Shown here in pieces: positions 53,997 to 64,000 of a DNA stretch of 64,000 nt (the stretch's first letter is position 1; each line of letters begins with the position of its first letter). A model generated the notes under the pieces. It did no database searches and had not been told where the DNA came from. It saw nothing but the letters and a program-made list of their open reading frames with translations. The stretch comes from Teratosphaeria epicoccoides (lineage: Eukaryota; Ascomycota; Dothideomycetes; Mycosphaerellales; Teratosphaeriaceae). The stretch lies in assembly GCA_021401465.1 (NCBI GenBank), contig JADDMT010000045.1:186001-250000 (forward strand). The letters run 5' to 3'. The translations under genes were made by a program, and so were the position numbers.

Positions 53997-54269
53997 TCGA
54001 ATCATATTCAGGAATGGGGTCCCTTGGTTCACTCTCTGTCAAGGTCCGGGACAGTGAAGTGTACTGCAGGAGATGGAAACACATGAACATTCTTACAAGC
54101 CTATCGGTGTCCCTTTCCTTGACAGAACTCAACGACACATCCACGCTGGCCAGATCTATTTGAGCATTACCCTTATATATGCATATCGTCGTAAGCCTTC
54201 AATGATCCCTCGTTTGACAGACCTCGACCACACAACCACAATATCTCGATCACCGAACAATCCGCCAAA

Positions 54270-54679
54270 ATGAAGTGCTCCACCAGCACCGCTGCAATCC
54301 TCCTCTACGCCGGCCCAGCAGTCGCTCGCCCCGGCTTTCACCACCGCCGCTGCGTCGACGCAGAAAGCGCCGATGCGACAGCCAGCACGGACAATGCCTG
54401 CGTCAAGTACAAGCGAACGCAGTCAGGTGGCGACTGGGAGCCACAGACCCTGCCGTTCGGGAGCTACCAGACCTGCTACCGCATCACGCAAAGTGGGACC
54501 GGGCTCGACGACACGGATTCTGCCGGTAGGCAAAACCGATGGGCTGGACTGAGTGGCCCCATCGCTTGATCATTTTCAATCGTCCCTCGCCCGAGACGTT
54601 TGGCTGGTCTGCTGTTGGGTCGCTCTCAGCGACGTGTAAAGAAGCCGCTGCCGCCAGTCAGATTTGCACTGGACCGTGA
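54270..54679 (+). CDS. Small secreted cysteine-rich protein, tandem family member B
   Basis: Two exons: 54270-54525 and 54630-54679 (104-nt intron gtaggc...tctcag, phase 1), giving 101 residues. MKCSTSTAAILLYAGPAVAR is a signal peptide with a likely ARP cleavage region. The mature part contains HHRRCVDAESADATASTDNA, CVKYKRTQSGG, YQTCYRITQSGTGLDDTDSA and the 50-nt exon-2 end TCKEAAAASQICTGP. It aligns with family member A through the DATA..(A)C..Y block, C(Y/H)R.(T/S)..SG.G.D and the QICT ending. It carries a TATATAT-like promoter element about 90 nt upstream (54173-54181). Function unknown; effector-like by form. Confidence 0.72.
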
Positions 54680-55465
54680 TGTCTCGTGTCGAGGAAGTGC
54701 ATCGTGCCCGCTGGGTAGAACCCGGATCTGTTGCTGTTAGAGCGGGTATCTCGACAGGTCGTGGAGCTCGGTCGGACGCTTGAGGCGCTCTTCACATGTC
54801 TCTAGCGACGATGACGAGCGACCATATCATCTGAGTAATAGTCGAAACTTTTGCGAAAAACGTTATCCAGTCCGAGAACTTCACACATGTGTGTTCATAC
54901 AAGAATTGCGCACTACTCCTGTCCCCTGTCCTCGGGGAGCAAATTACACATGAGATACCTGAAGTCGCAGGTCGCGATGGCAAAGCAAGCCCTGGATGAT
55001 CAATGCCAATATCCGATCATGTTAAAGATCAGTCACGTCGTCAGCGGTCTCAATTGCAAGCGGGACTTCAACATCAACCAGCCACTCCTCCACCTCCACC
55101 ACCCCCAATCCTGCTCTACAAGGAATACAACGTCCCCGCCACTTCTTCGTCGCCCCTCACCCGCTCTTTCCCCATCATCAAGTCCCCCACCTCATTCTGC
55201 ACCGTCAAATGCAACGCCGCGCTCTCCGCCGTCGCCTGCGCCAGATACATCAAAACCCGCCCTCCGCTGACTCTGTGTCCATCGCTGGACGGCCAGATTA
55301 TGGCGGGCCTTTAGCACACTCACCACCACAGGACTTTGCGAAAAGTCCACCAAGAGACAATCCTACTGCGTGATGGTATCGCTTGAACCGAGAAACTACT
55401 TACAAGACCTCCACGATCCATGTCCACAATCCACAGTCCACTCGCAAGCCCCATCCTCGTTCCAA
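54680..55465. other. Intergenic region
   Basis: Between the secreted-protein cluster and the CLPTM1 gene. A plus-strand ORF at 54851-55270 is Ser/Pro-rich with no recognised feature; no gene is called. Confidence 0.4.
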
Positions 55466-57492
55466 TCACCCCTTCCGCCTCTTGGCGCCCGCACCCTTAC
55501 TCCTTCCACTGCTCACCACCACCTCCCCAACCGCACCCGGCGCAGCACCAACCGGCTTCCTCTCCACCTCCCCCTCAATCTCCTCATCCCCCTCCTCTTC
55601 ACCACCACCCTGCCCGAACTCATTGACACGACTGTAATCCACCTTGTACGCCCACGCCTGGTACAAATAGACGAAAAAGATGACATCGTCTCTGAACGTC
55701 GCCAGACGGTGAAGGACCGGCATCTTGATCGTGAACGCGAACAAGTCGTCGATGAAGGTGTTGAGGAATTTATACGCCATGGCGCGGCCGGGCATGTGGG
55801 CGACGGATTTGAGGCGGTAGTTGATGTAGAGCGAGGGGACCTGTGGAGGCACGGAGGGTTAGGTGTGGGGGGGTTTTGGGAAGGGAAGGGGGGGGGGCGT
55901 ACCATCATGAGGAAGCCGTACGCGTAGACAGAGCCAACGAGCGTGGTGATGATGAAGGAGTACCAGCTTTTGTGGCTTTCGTAGACGAGGGAGTATGCTG
56001 CGTAGGCGAGGAGGAGGGGCACGGCGACGATGCCCATGTATTGGAATGCGATGCGGTCGTACTCTTCGGTCTTTTCTTCGGTTTCGGAGAGTTTGTGTTT
56101 GTCTTGCAACACCACGGTATACGGAAGCGCCAGTTTTGCTGCGTAGGTGCCTGGTGCGGGTTGGCGGATTCTGACATCCACCGTCTTTGTGACTTTCCAG
56201 GCTTCGATGAGGATGCCCATCGCCTGACCGAAGAGGATCATCCAGGATGTGGAGTCGGTGTTGTCGAAGAGGTAGAGGAAGATGATGAGTTGCATGACCA
56301 CGTTGGAGAGGATGGTGCGGACGGAGACGCCGACGTTGTCTTTCTTCTTGCGCCAGTGTCCGACGTCGGATTTGAAGGCGAGCATTTCGAAGATGATGTG
56401 CAGGATCGAGACGATGCCGGTGGTGCCGAGGAGCCAGGGGTTGGTGTCGAGGAGGGTTTCCTTGATGAGCTCGAGTTCTGAGCCATCGCCGCCGCCGGGG
56501 GTGGACTCGCCGCGGGCGGATTTGCGCGCGGTTTCTTTCATGCCTTCGTCCATGGAGGCCATGATGGAGAACTGCCAGTTGGCGAGGGTGGAGAGGTCGA
56601 CATTGATGGGGAGGTTGGCAATCGGATCGGTGGCGTTGAGCTCGGTCATTTGTGACTTCAGCTGCCAGAAGGTGTTGAGGTAGAGGACGGGATAGTAGTA
56701 GCCTCCTTGGCCTGTGGCATCACGGCCCGGGGCGAGGGTGTAGAATTGAGACATGGCTGGGTGCAAGTTCTGGAGCGCTGGATTGCCAGTGCCTTGGACG
56801 AAGGACAGGGTGAAGTTTGGGTGATAGTAGGACGCGAGCGTGGGACCGGTGGAGTCGTTGACTTCCTCCTCGACCGCTCCCGCAGCGGTGCCATTCTTGG
56901 CTCCTAACAAGTTCCTGGTCTTCCTCACTTTTTTCTTGGCAAGGTACTGGGTCAAGGGCCTCGTCATTCTATAGGCTTTGCTCGGGTCATAGACTGGGCT
57001 CGCGGGGTCCATTTCGCAACCGGTCTGAGCAACGAATATATGCGCCCAGAGTGTCCCGTTGTTCTGGACCTGGTTGGGCAGGTTGAATGTCTTGTGCACA
57101 CTCCGGAGATCCTTCTTACTGCTGTCCAAGGCAAAGTCTCTCTCGTCTACGATCAGGCTCTCGGCAGGCATGGCGGTCAGGCGAGGCATGGCAATGCTCG
57201 GACTGATGTACAGGGCGACATCGACCGTGGTATTGCTCGGCCAGAAGGGGTAGATGGTGACGGGCGGATTGTTCCACGCATCGACCGCTCCGGCATCCGA
57301 TGGAGCGGCCTCGGGCGGTGGCGGGGCCGGGTGCGGATCGGAGCCCATCCACCGCGAGATCAGGAACTGGACGGCGATGAACATGGCAATGTTCCTCACG
57401 ACGGGCCAGGCGGTGTCGAGCCATGATCGATCTGGCTGGGCGGGGACTGCATCTCCTGGGCGGGCTGCATCTCCGGCGCGGGCCTCTGGCAT
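55466..57492 (-). CDS. CLPTM1-family membrane protein
   Basis: Two exons: 57492-55903 and 55840-55466 (62-nt C-rich intron gtacgc...ccacag, phase 0), giving 654 residues. CLPTM1/CLPTM1L relatives are multi-pass ER/Golgi proteins linked to lipid scrambling and receptor trafficking. Visible: N-terminal anchor NIAMFIAVQFLISRWMGSDP, the large lumenal domain with VDVALYISPSIAMPRL, LWAHIFVAQTGCEMDPASPV, YHPNFTLSFVQGTGNPALQN, then helices starting LLGTTGIVSILHIIFEMLAF, the conserved SDVGHWRKKKDNVGVSVRTI, WMILFGQAMGILIEAWKVTK, the AFQYMGIVAVPLLLAYAAYS helix, and the exon-2 block VPSLYINYRLKSVAHMPGRA with YKFLNTFIDDLFAFTIKMP. The tail is Gly/Glu and Lys-rich. Confidence 0.93.
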
Positions 57493-57887
57493 CTTTGGCG
57501 GAGGAGAATGCTCTGCGCGATTGATGATTGTCTAGCTTGCCACACGCGTGGACCTCACCGTCGAGCCACGTGGTCGACACGAAGATCGGGCCATGTTGTG
57601 GAGAATGTGTGGAGAATGTCCACCAAGACACGTGCAATGATCCGGGGGAACATCCGTGTCCTGACTAATCACCTTATCGCCCTCGCTTATCGCTAGCTCG
57701 CATGCGTCACATGTGAAGCTGTCGGTAGCTTCACCTGCTTCTACATCACACACGCACGCGACAGCCCGTGACTGACCACCATCCCTGCATCTCTGCTACT
57801 AATACTCCCTCGACGACTGCTACTACCGCCACTCCTTCTACACAGCATCACCACCCCCAGCCAACATACATACATGTAGACGCCGCC
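57493..57887. promoter_or_regulatory. Divergent promoter between CLPTM1 and PNS1-type genes
   Basis: The two starts are 395 nt apart on opposite strands, so the interval must serve both. It holds CT-rich and CAC-rich tracts before the plus-strand start. No specific factor site is claimed. Confidence 0.5.
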
Positions 57888-60177
57888 ATGTTCTCAGAAT
57901 ACGGTAAGCACCACCCCATCACCACCGCCCCGTCCTCACCTGCCTGCCGCCGCCCTGACACTCCGCCCAGCCTCGCGCTTCTTGCAGCAGAGTGAAGCCC
58001 ACCTCTCCCACTCTCGCATGCCCTCGCGGAACCCTCTCGAGCGACGGCGTTACCAGCACCGACAAGGCATGACTAATCACTCGACATCGCAATCCCGGTT
58101 TCCCTTTGCGAGTCGGCTGTCCAGGCAGCCGCAGCCTGAGGCGCCCCTGTTCTTCAGTACCGCCGAGGACTTCCCCGATGACGACGACGACGACGACGAC
58201 GACGAACAGAAGCAGCATGCCCGAGAAGTGGAGGATGCGTTTGCGCTGCAGAAGAGCCGGATGGGCGGCCATTTTGGTCCCTCGCACCTCACCGAGAGCA
58301 GTGAGCTGGAGGATGACGGCATAGCACACGTCGACGCCGCCGGCCAGAATCACGATCGGCATGAGGGCGCGCGCGGGAGAGGCGTGTCCGACGTATCACG
58401 ACGACCACCAGGCCATCGGGACACGAGTATGGCCGAATCCGAAGCCAGCAGCGCTCAGACTTCGAAAGGCAAAGCCCGGCTGGTGGACGTCAATCTGGCG
58501 AGCACCATCAACGAAGGGGAACCCCCCGAAAGCCTGACCAACTTCTCCGCTCCACCATCCCCGAAAGAGGAGCGACCAGCGCCTTTCCCAACCTTCAGGA
58601 CGCGAGAAAATGATCCGCGACAGAGCACTTTCATGCCCGTGTCAGTCACCGATGACGAGTCGCATATCGGATTGCACCCGCATCGAGCATCGCCAGGCGC
58701 CGAAAGTGTGCCCGCTCCGACCGTCATACTCCCCGCGCAGGAGCCACCGCGGCACGATGCCTTCTGGGCCAACATCTTCCACATCTGTCTGTTCGCCATG
58801 TGTGCCGCATTCGTGCTCATCTGGTTCCACACCGCCACCCCGTCATCCTCGAAACCCATCGGAGACACAATCTACAGCGCGCTCAGAGGATCAACCTATA
58901 TGCTATTGTGGGACACGTTCGTCTCCATCATCGTCGCTCTGCTCTGGCTAGCCCTCCTCCGCAACTACGTCCGACCTCTGGTCTTCATCATGCTCGCCAC
59001 AGTGCCCATCATCCTCTTCGTCTTCAGCCTGTATCCGTTCATCGCCTCCTTCAAGGGACCTCGCCACGGAACCAGCTACCAAGACCGCGCCCTCCGCTGG
59101 GCATCCCTCGTCCCCGCAATCATCGCCGTCGTCTGGGCCGTCAACGTCATCCGCTCCCGCCACAGTCTCGACCGCGCCATCAGGATCCTCGAATTCAGCA
59201 CGAAAATCCTCGTCGCCTCACCCCACCTCGTCACCCTGGGCTTCGCGACCCTCGCCGTCGTCGTCGGCTGGACCTGGCTCTGGATGCTCATGTTCGAGCG
59301 CGTCTTCCTCTCCGGCCACCTCGCCCCTGGCACCGGCGCCCGATTCATCCTCGACGCCAACAGCTGGTGGCTCGGCGCCTTCTTCGCCCTCCAATACCTC
59401 TGGACCCTCGGCCTCATCGCGGGAGTCCAACGCGCCACCACCGCCGCAGTCGTCAGCCAATGGTACTTCCACCGCCTCGCCGTGCCCCAGCCCACCAGCG
59501 AACAGGTCGTCCGCGCCAGTTTCTCCCACGCCACCGGCGCAGCCTTCGGAACCGTCTGCCTCTCCACCTTCCTCGCCCTCCTCGTGCGCCTCCCCCTCAT
59601 CATCCTCCCCGCCCGCCTTTCCAGCCTCGTCAACATGGCCGCCTACTGGATCATCCCCTCCTCCCTCGCTACCCTCACCAACCCCCTCACCCTCACCTAC
59701 GCCGCCATCTTCAGCCAGCCCCTCGGCATCGCCGCCCGCGGTCTCGGAAGCATGTCCTTCATCTCCCCCACCAATCCGACCAACACCCTCTCCACCCGAC
59801 CCTTCCAACCTCACCGGCTCCCCCATCATCACACCTCGGCGCTGGTCCCCTTCCGCCTCGCCAAACTCCTGCTCCAAGCGACGCGTTACGTCATGTCCTT
59901 CGCCCTCGGTTTCAGCGGATGGATCCGCACCGCACGGGCGCTACCGATCGAAGGCGGCGTCAAGGGGAGTCTATACGCGTACGTGGTGGGGTTCGTAGCG
60001 GCGAGTATTGGTTTTGCGGTTCTGGGGGCGATTGAGAATGTGGTGGGAGCTGTTCTGGACGCGGCGGTGATTTGTTGGGCGAGCGAGACGGGGGGTGTGG
60101 GGAGATGGGGGGAGGCGAGGTTTTGTCGGGAGGCGGGAGAGTTGTTTGGGGAGGGGGAGGAGGAGCAGAGGGTCTAG
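57888..60177 (+). CDS. PNS1: Choline transporter-like (CTL/SLC44, Pns1-type) membrane protein
   Basis: Two exons: a 16-nt first exon 57888-57903 (MFSEY plus one base) and 57971-60177 (67-nt intron gtaagc...gcccag), giving 740 residues. The N-terminal 250 residues are disordered and contain a nine-residue acidic run (PDDDDDDDDDEQ). Then come about ten hydrophobic helices: NIFHICLFAMCAAFVLIWFH, YMLLWDTFVSIIVALLWLAL, RPLVFIMLATVPIILFVFSL, PHLVTLGFATLAVVVGWTWL and others. The family-type blocks FALQYLWTLGLIAGVQRATT and VVSQWYFHR, then FSHATGAAFGTVCLSTFLAL, support the CTL assignment. The last helix region is VKGSLYAYVVGFVAASIGFA. Family members are linked to choline/ethanolamine transport; fungal Pns1 substrate is unproven. 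Strong C-ending codon bias gives long antisense ORFs. Confidence 0.9.
58167..58205 (+). repeat. GAC trinucleotide repeat encoding an Asp run
   Basis: An almost pure GAC tract inside the PNS1-type coding region encodes nine Asp residues (DDDDDDDDD). It is a candidate length-variable site. Confidence 0.85.
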
Positions 60178-60523
60178 CGTCGGAGCATTGGTTGTACATG
60201 GGTACATTGAGTTGAATGCGAGGGGGAAGACGAGCGGGCGGGTGCTTGGGTAGTGGGGTTGAGTATTTGGTGTACCCAGGACGGAAGAGTGTGATGTATG
60301 GTGGAGTTGGTCGCATGCTATTTGCGAGGATGCTACAGGATATGAAATGAGAATGAGAATTGAATGACCTGTGCCTTTGTCTTACCCGGTGTTGGTATTG
60401 AATCATCATGGGGTTGTATCAGCCGTACAGCGTAGACTCAGAGTGTCTGAATCTTTTCAGCCATCCACCGCAAAGGTGTATACATTTAGCTTGCAACGAT
60501 TCAATCGCACAAGCGAGGCGTTT
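60178..60523. other. Convergent 3' intergenic region
   Basis: Presumed 3' UTRs of the PNS1-type gene and the converging minus-strand gene. No gene called. Confidence 0.5.
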
Positions 60524-61381
60524 TCAACCCCCCCGATCCACTAACATCCGTTCCATCCCCCGCACTCCCCCCCCCGCTGCTCCCTCACCTCCCTCCTTAA
60601 CCGCCGCCTTCCTCGCCCTCTCCCTCTCCCTCCTCTTTACCTTCCTCTCCCGATTCCTCCGATTCCTCCTCTCCCTCTCCTCCCCAAGCAGTCTCTTCCT
60701 CTCTACCTCCCTCACCTCCCTCGCCCCCTCACCCCTCCCCAAACCACCACCACCCACCCTCCCCACACCTCCCCTCCCCCGCCTCCGGCCCACCCCAAAA
60801 AGAATCTTCTCAAACCCCGCCGCCACGCCACCGCCGCCACCTTTCCGATCCACGACCCCCGAGCGCGGCAAATGCAAGACTTTCCACTCCCACGCACACC
60901 CGGGCGCCGGGGCGCGGGCGCGCGCGCGCACCGTCTCGCCACTCACGGCCGCCTGCTCGAACTGCGCCCGCCTCTCCCGGTCCAGCGGCGCGGCGAAGTA
61001 GAACTCTCGACGTCGCGCGCGCTGCACGAAGCCCGGTTCTCCCGGCGGGGTGGGGGAGCGGAGGCGGATCTTCGTGGCCGCGGGGGCGGCGGATCTGCTG
61101 GTTGGGGCGAAGAGGTGGAAGGCTAGTAGTTGTTGGGAGGAGTTGGAGTCGCAGTCGGAGTGGTGGGTGGCGTGGCGGTTTGCTGGAGAGGGGGGGTGGA
61201 TGTACGAGAAGTCGGTCACGCGCTGCTTTGCTATTCGGGCGAGGATTTCGGGAGAGGAGGAGGCGGGGGGTGGGGTGCTGTGTGGTGAGTGCAAGTCTGC
61301 GCGGCGGACTGTCTGCTCCATTGCGGACGCGGATATTTGGGAGGGTTTCTGGAGGTGGGGTTTCGGGCGACTCGGGCCCAT
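60524..61381 (-). CDS. Basic hypothetical protein with charged C-terminal tail
   Basis: An open frame of 285 residues (MGPSRPKPHLQKPSQISASA); a second Met, MEQTVRR, is an alternative start. The central region LRSPTPPGEPGFVQRARRRE, FYFAAPLDRERRAQFEQAAV and GCAWEWKVLHLPRSG looks conserved and ordered. It is followed by a Gly-rich segment and a strongly charged helical tail (RNRRNRERKVKRRERERARK) that could be a nuclear or nucleolar signal. No known domain is recognised. The opposite-strand ORF 60408-61001 is Pro/Ser-rich and is its shadow. Composition is extreme (C-rich plus strand), so the exact start is uncertain. Confidence 0.6.
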   Translation of the reverse strand: MGPSRPKPHLQKPSQISASAMEQTVRRADLHSPHSTPPPASSSPEILARIAKQRVTDFSYIHPPSPANRHATHHSDCDSNSSQQLLAFHLFAPTSRSAAPAATKIRLRSPTPPGEPGFVQRARRREFYFAAPLDRERRAQFEQAAVSGETVRARARAPAPGCAWEWKVLHLPRSGVVDRKGGGGGVAAGFEKILFGVGRRRGRGGVGRVGGGGLGRGEGAREVREVERKRLLGEERERRNRRNRERKVKRRERERARKAAVKEGGEGAAGGGVRGMERMLVDRGG

Positions 61382-62038
61382 GATTGACGGGGGCTACCAG
61401 GTCGCCAATTCAGTCGTGGTTTGTTCAAGAGTTCAGAGGTGGAGCGTTCGTCAGCGGAATGTGACCGCGGTTCGGCGCTAGGAGCAGAATGGAAGCTACG
61501 GGATAAATTACGGGTGGGAGACTAGATATACGAGAGCACGGAAGCAAAACCTCAAGTAACGTTCTGTTGCTTCTACACTACTACATCGTCATTGCTGTTA
61601 AGATTCCCACGAGGTCACTCTGCAACTTGACGGCCCGTCCAGACCTGGGCAGCTCACTCCAGCCGTTCACGATGCCAACGCCAGGCAATGCCGTCGCTGA
61701 CGAGGCTCGTAAGACGGTCATGCCGTTCGTACAGCCCCAAGACGACCTCGTATAGCGTGAAGAAGCCCGACCCATCGTCGAATGGGTGACCTTTCCACAG
61801 CATGCGGCCAGCGGCTGTCGGGATGGTGGAAGCTGCGTGCAGCCGTGACGACCACTCTGTGAGAATCGTCCAACAGCTCCGCGGCGGGTGCCTTGGCCCG
61901 GAAGCTGACGGTCCACGAAGCTGCTCGTGGCAGTGTGTATCAGTGCCCAAGCCTGCATTTCCCTTGGAGCCTGCTCAACACGCGTCGCATTCAATCGGCA
62001 TCATGCCGCTTTCCACTCCCATATTGGCGCACTCCACT
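61382..62038. other. Intergenic region
   Basis: Minus-strand ORFs here (61581-61994; 61654-61950, with KGHPFDDGSGFFTLYEVVLG) have no recognised family. A small gene or remnant is possible, but none is called. Confidence 0.4.
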
Positions 62039-62707
62039 TCACGTCACAGGCTGCGGACCTCTCCCATCCTCCTCCTCCGCATCGGGATCCTTCCAGAACG
62101 CCCTCTCCACCACCTTCTCCCTCAAATCCCAAATATCCTCACTGCTCCCAAACTCCTTCTTTCGCCGCTCATCCCTCGACCGGTAATACTCTCGTATCTC
62201 ACGCTCTTTCTCCTTGGCCGGCAACGTCCGGTTTCGCATGCAGAACCAAAAAGCTCCCCAATGCTCACTGCAATCCTTCAGTTTGCCATAGCGGTAAATG
62301 TCGTTGAACTTGCCGCCCAACGACTGGCAGTAGAAGGCTTGGTCGAAGGCCTGCCGACACGACATTGTGACGGGATAGAGGGCATCGGGATGGATGTTGA
62401 GGGAGCCGTCTGGGAGATGTCGGTCAGAGGTTGCTGGTTTGGGCGGTGCACCAGGCTCGATCGGTCGAGACGCCGGCTGCTGAGTGGGTGGGGCGGCGCC
62501 GCCCGGCGACTCCAACGATGCCAAGAATGCGTCGAGCTCCGCCTCTGCTTTCTCTCCGCGCGAGGCACTGCTGCCTGGCTGTCTCTGCTCCCCAAATATG
62601 CGCTCCCTCTGCCGCCCGGTCAGGCCAAAGCGGTCTTGAGGGGTTTCAGCAGATGCCGGGGCGTTCTCATCGGCCCTTTCGCCCGACGAAGACCACAGCC
62701 AGCCCAT
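62039..62707 (-). CDS. EMI1: Emi1-type (DUF3128) twin CX9C protein
   Basis: A single frame of 222 residues from MGWLWSSSGERADENAPASA; the frame extends upstream, but this ATG fits the family start (MGWWWS-like). Emi1 proteins are small mitochondrial/cytosolic factors needed for early meiotic induction in yeast. The conserved C-terminal half begins LYPVTMSCRQAFDQAFYCQS and carries CRQAFDQAFYC and CSEHWGAFWFC, two CX9C pairs typical of intermembrane-space proteins folded by Mia40. It continues RTLPAKEKEREIREYYRSRD and EDIWDLREKVVERAFWKDPD, also typical. The N-terminal half is a disordered linker. Confidence 0.88.
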   Translation of the reverse strand: MGWLWSSSGERADENAPASAETPQDRFGLTGRQRERIFGEQRQPGSSASRGEKAEAELDAFLASLESPGGAAPPTQQPASRPIEPGAPPKPATSDRHLPDGSLNIHPDALYPVTMSCRQAFDQAFYCQSLGGKFNDIYRYGKLKDCSEHWGAFWFCMRNRTLPAKEKEREIREYYRSRDERRKKEFGSSEDIWDLREKVVERAFWKDPDAEEEDGRGPQPVT

Positions 62708-63895
62708 GATCCCGCCCGTATGGCGACTTGACACCGATTGGATATTCGGAACCACTGCATGCAAAGCACCGTGGAACAGTCGGGTCAATCTGTCAGTAAG
62801 ATTTGATCATGATATTCTTACCGCAACAGGCAAACACGGAAGACTGCTCTCCTCTGCGAAGTAGGCCGGGCCGAGCCGAGCCGAGCGGCATCCTGAGGAT
62901 CCAAGATGATCGTTCCACGGACGTCTACTCCAGCACGACCTCTTCTGGCACTGTGAGCCAGCTCGCTCGACAGCCTGGCTTGCCACCCATCTGACGGCGG
63001 GCGCGGTCGTCTATCTCTATGCCCACACATACGTGGAGGAGAAGGATGGACCGTTCTTGGAATAGGGCCATGTGAACATTCTGCTCCCTATTCAGTTGAT
63101 GTGGACGATGCGATCATCACAGAAGAGGTCCACAGATGACTGTTAGAACCAAAGTCCAAAGGCCGGTGCAGCTGAAGAGCGCACTCAAAGCGATTCAGCA
63201 GTTGAAGAGAACTGGCGTCGTCTGGATAGTTGGGAGCGATGGGTGGGATGGAGGGTCGAGGGTAGGGATGTTTGGGGGCGGTGGGTGGGGTGGAGGGATG
63301 CGGGGTTGGTGAGGATGTTCGAGGGTGGCAAGGCGGCGAGGAGCAGGGGGAGGGATAAGGGGGAGGCGATGGGTTCGCGATGGAGGGTGGTCTACTCAGC
63401 TCCAGAGTCGTACCTCCCGAGAGAAACAAAATCTTGTTGAAAGCGACCAAGTGATAGTGGCCGGTAGATGGAGAGGAAAGATGGTGTCATGTCCATCAGC
63501 AAGTCAGGCAATTACCCCAATACTGCAGTTGAGCAAGAAATATTATTCGTTCTGTCGTACGCGTGATAGAGTGCCTGCATCAAGTCGCAAAGCGTGACAC
63601 TGGCGGAGTATCTAGGTAGATTTGTTCGATGCTGCCAGGGCCAGAGATCCAGGTGCGGCAGGCACGACTCCATCCGTCGAGGGCTGGTTGAACATTGGTC
63701 AGGTCTCCACCTCCTCGACTCGCTGCTCCGGCCGTCAACAGCTCTGTCCGGATGCTGACCGAGCACGTGATGCGGACCCCATCCGGTCACGCCTGGGGCG
63801 GTGGTACATGGAACGAAACATTTGTCTCGTCGGGGCGGTGGAGCATCTATACCAGTCGCTTGACGTAGTCGATGGCGAAGGGGGCTGCAGACTTG
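62708..63895. other. Intergenic region
   Basis: No convincing gene. A minus ORF 63088-63450 is Pro/Ser-rich and low complexity. Confidence 0.4.
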
Positions 63896-64000
63896 TTAGG
63901 CAGATGCAATGCTTGTGACCGTTCGGAAGCGAGGATGCGTACATAGGTAGAGGAGCAGGCAGGTGGTCAGAGCGGCGGTGATGGTCTGGTTGGCGATGGC
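63896..64000 (-). CDS. Possible C-terminal end of a gene cut by the right edge
   Basis: The minus frame is open from the window edge to a TAA at 63896-63898 and reads AIANQTITAALTTCLLLYLC then THPRFRTVTSIASA, a likely membrane helix and short tail. It is too short to identify; it could also end earlier by splicing at a gtacgc donor. Confidence 0.25.
   Translation of the reverse strand, partial: AIANQTITAALTTCLLLYLCTHPRFRTVTSIASA

Noticed and set aside
58800..60035. 411-residue plus-strand ORF overlapping the PNS1-type gene in another frame
   Set aside because: Arg/Pro/His-rich frame shadow of a C-ending-codon gene, without domain content.
1..64000. tRNA, rRNA, transposon proteins, polyketide or non-ribosomal peptide synthases
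   Set aside because: I looked for cloverleaf-type sequence with A/B boxes, reverse transcriptase, DDE transposase and megasynthase motifs by eye and found none; a covariance-model and repeat-library search would be needed to exclude small ones.

Overview
The window is nuclear DNA from a filamentous ascomycete fungus. It is gene-dense, has many short introns (about 50-200 nt, mostly GTRNGY...YAG), and encodes fungal-type proteins: alpha-aminoadipate lysine biosynthesis, Yme2, Emi1, Aim32, fungal rhodopsin-type membrane proteins and small secreted cysteine-rich proteins. A Dothideomycete is my best guess, from general gene style only. Exon coordinates were worked out by hand from splice sites, reading frame and family conservation, without transcript data.

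Layout. 0-1.4 kb: C-terminal part of an unrecognised low-complexity protein. 1.9-2.7 kb: TRM9 tRNA methyltransferase. 2.7-7.3 kb: gene-poor stretch with the decayed remains of a FAD-dependent aromatic monooxygenase and of a rhodopsin-type membrane protein. 7.4-19.3 kb: AIM32, a sphingomyelinase-like phosphodiesterase, a hypothetical gene with a homopolymer frameshift, CDC123, CWC21, an APC-family permease and an intact six-exon rhodopsin-type membrane protein. 19.3-29.6 kb: YME2, a small conserved protein, an RWD-RING-IBR ubiquitin ligase, a dolichyl-diphosphatase-like PAP2 enzyme and a five-exon cytosolic HSP70 with two micro-exons and a heat-shock element. 30-44.3 kb: an orphan basic ORF, a 1373-residue SANT/WD40/zinc-binding protein, homoaconitase (LYS4), phosphoserine aminotransferase (SER1) and a WD40 protein. 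44.3-49.5 kb: gene-poor, with a decayed intradiol ring-cleavage dioxygenase. 49.5-55.4 kb: accessory-looking island with a 30-bp-minisatellite protein ending in a CaaX-like box and at least three small secreted cysteine-rich proteins, two of them clear tandem paralogues. 55.4-62.7 kb: CLPTM1-family protein, PNS1-type choline transporter-like protein, a basic hypothetical protein and an Emi1-type twin-CX9C protein. The right edge may clip a further gene.

Most housekeeping genes here are unrelated in function and lie together without operon logic; several pairs share short divergent promoters. The regions most worth a second look are the accessory ones: the secreted-protein cluster, the CaaX repeat protein, and two decayed aromatic-catabolism genes about 43 kb apart. 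I found no transposase, reverse transcriptase, rRNA, tRNA, CRISPR array or biosynthetic megasynthase.
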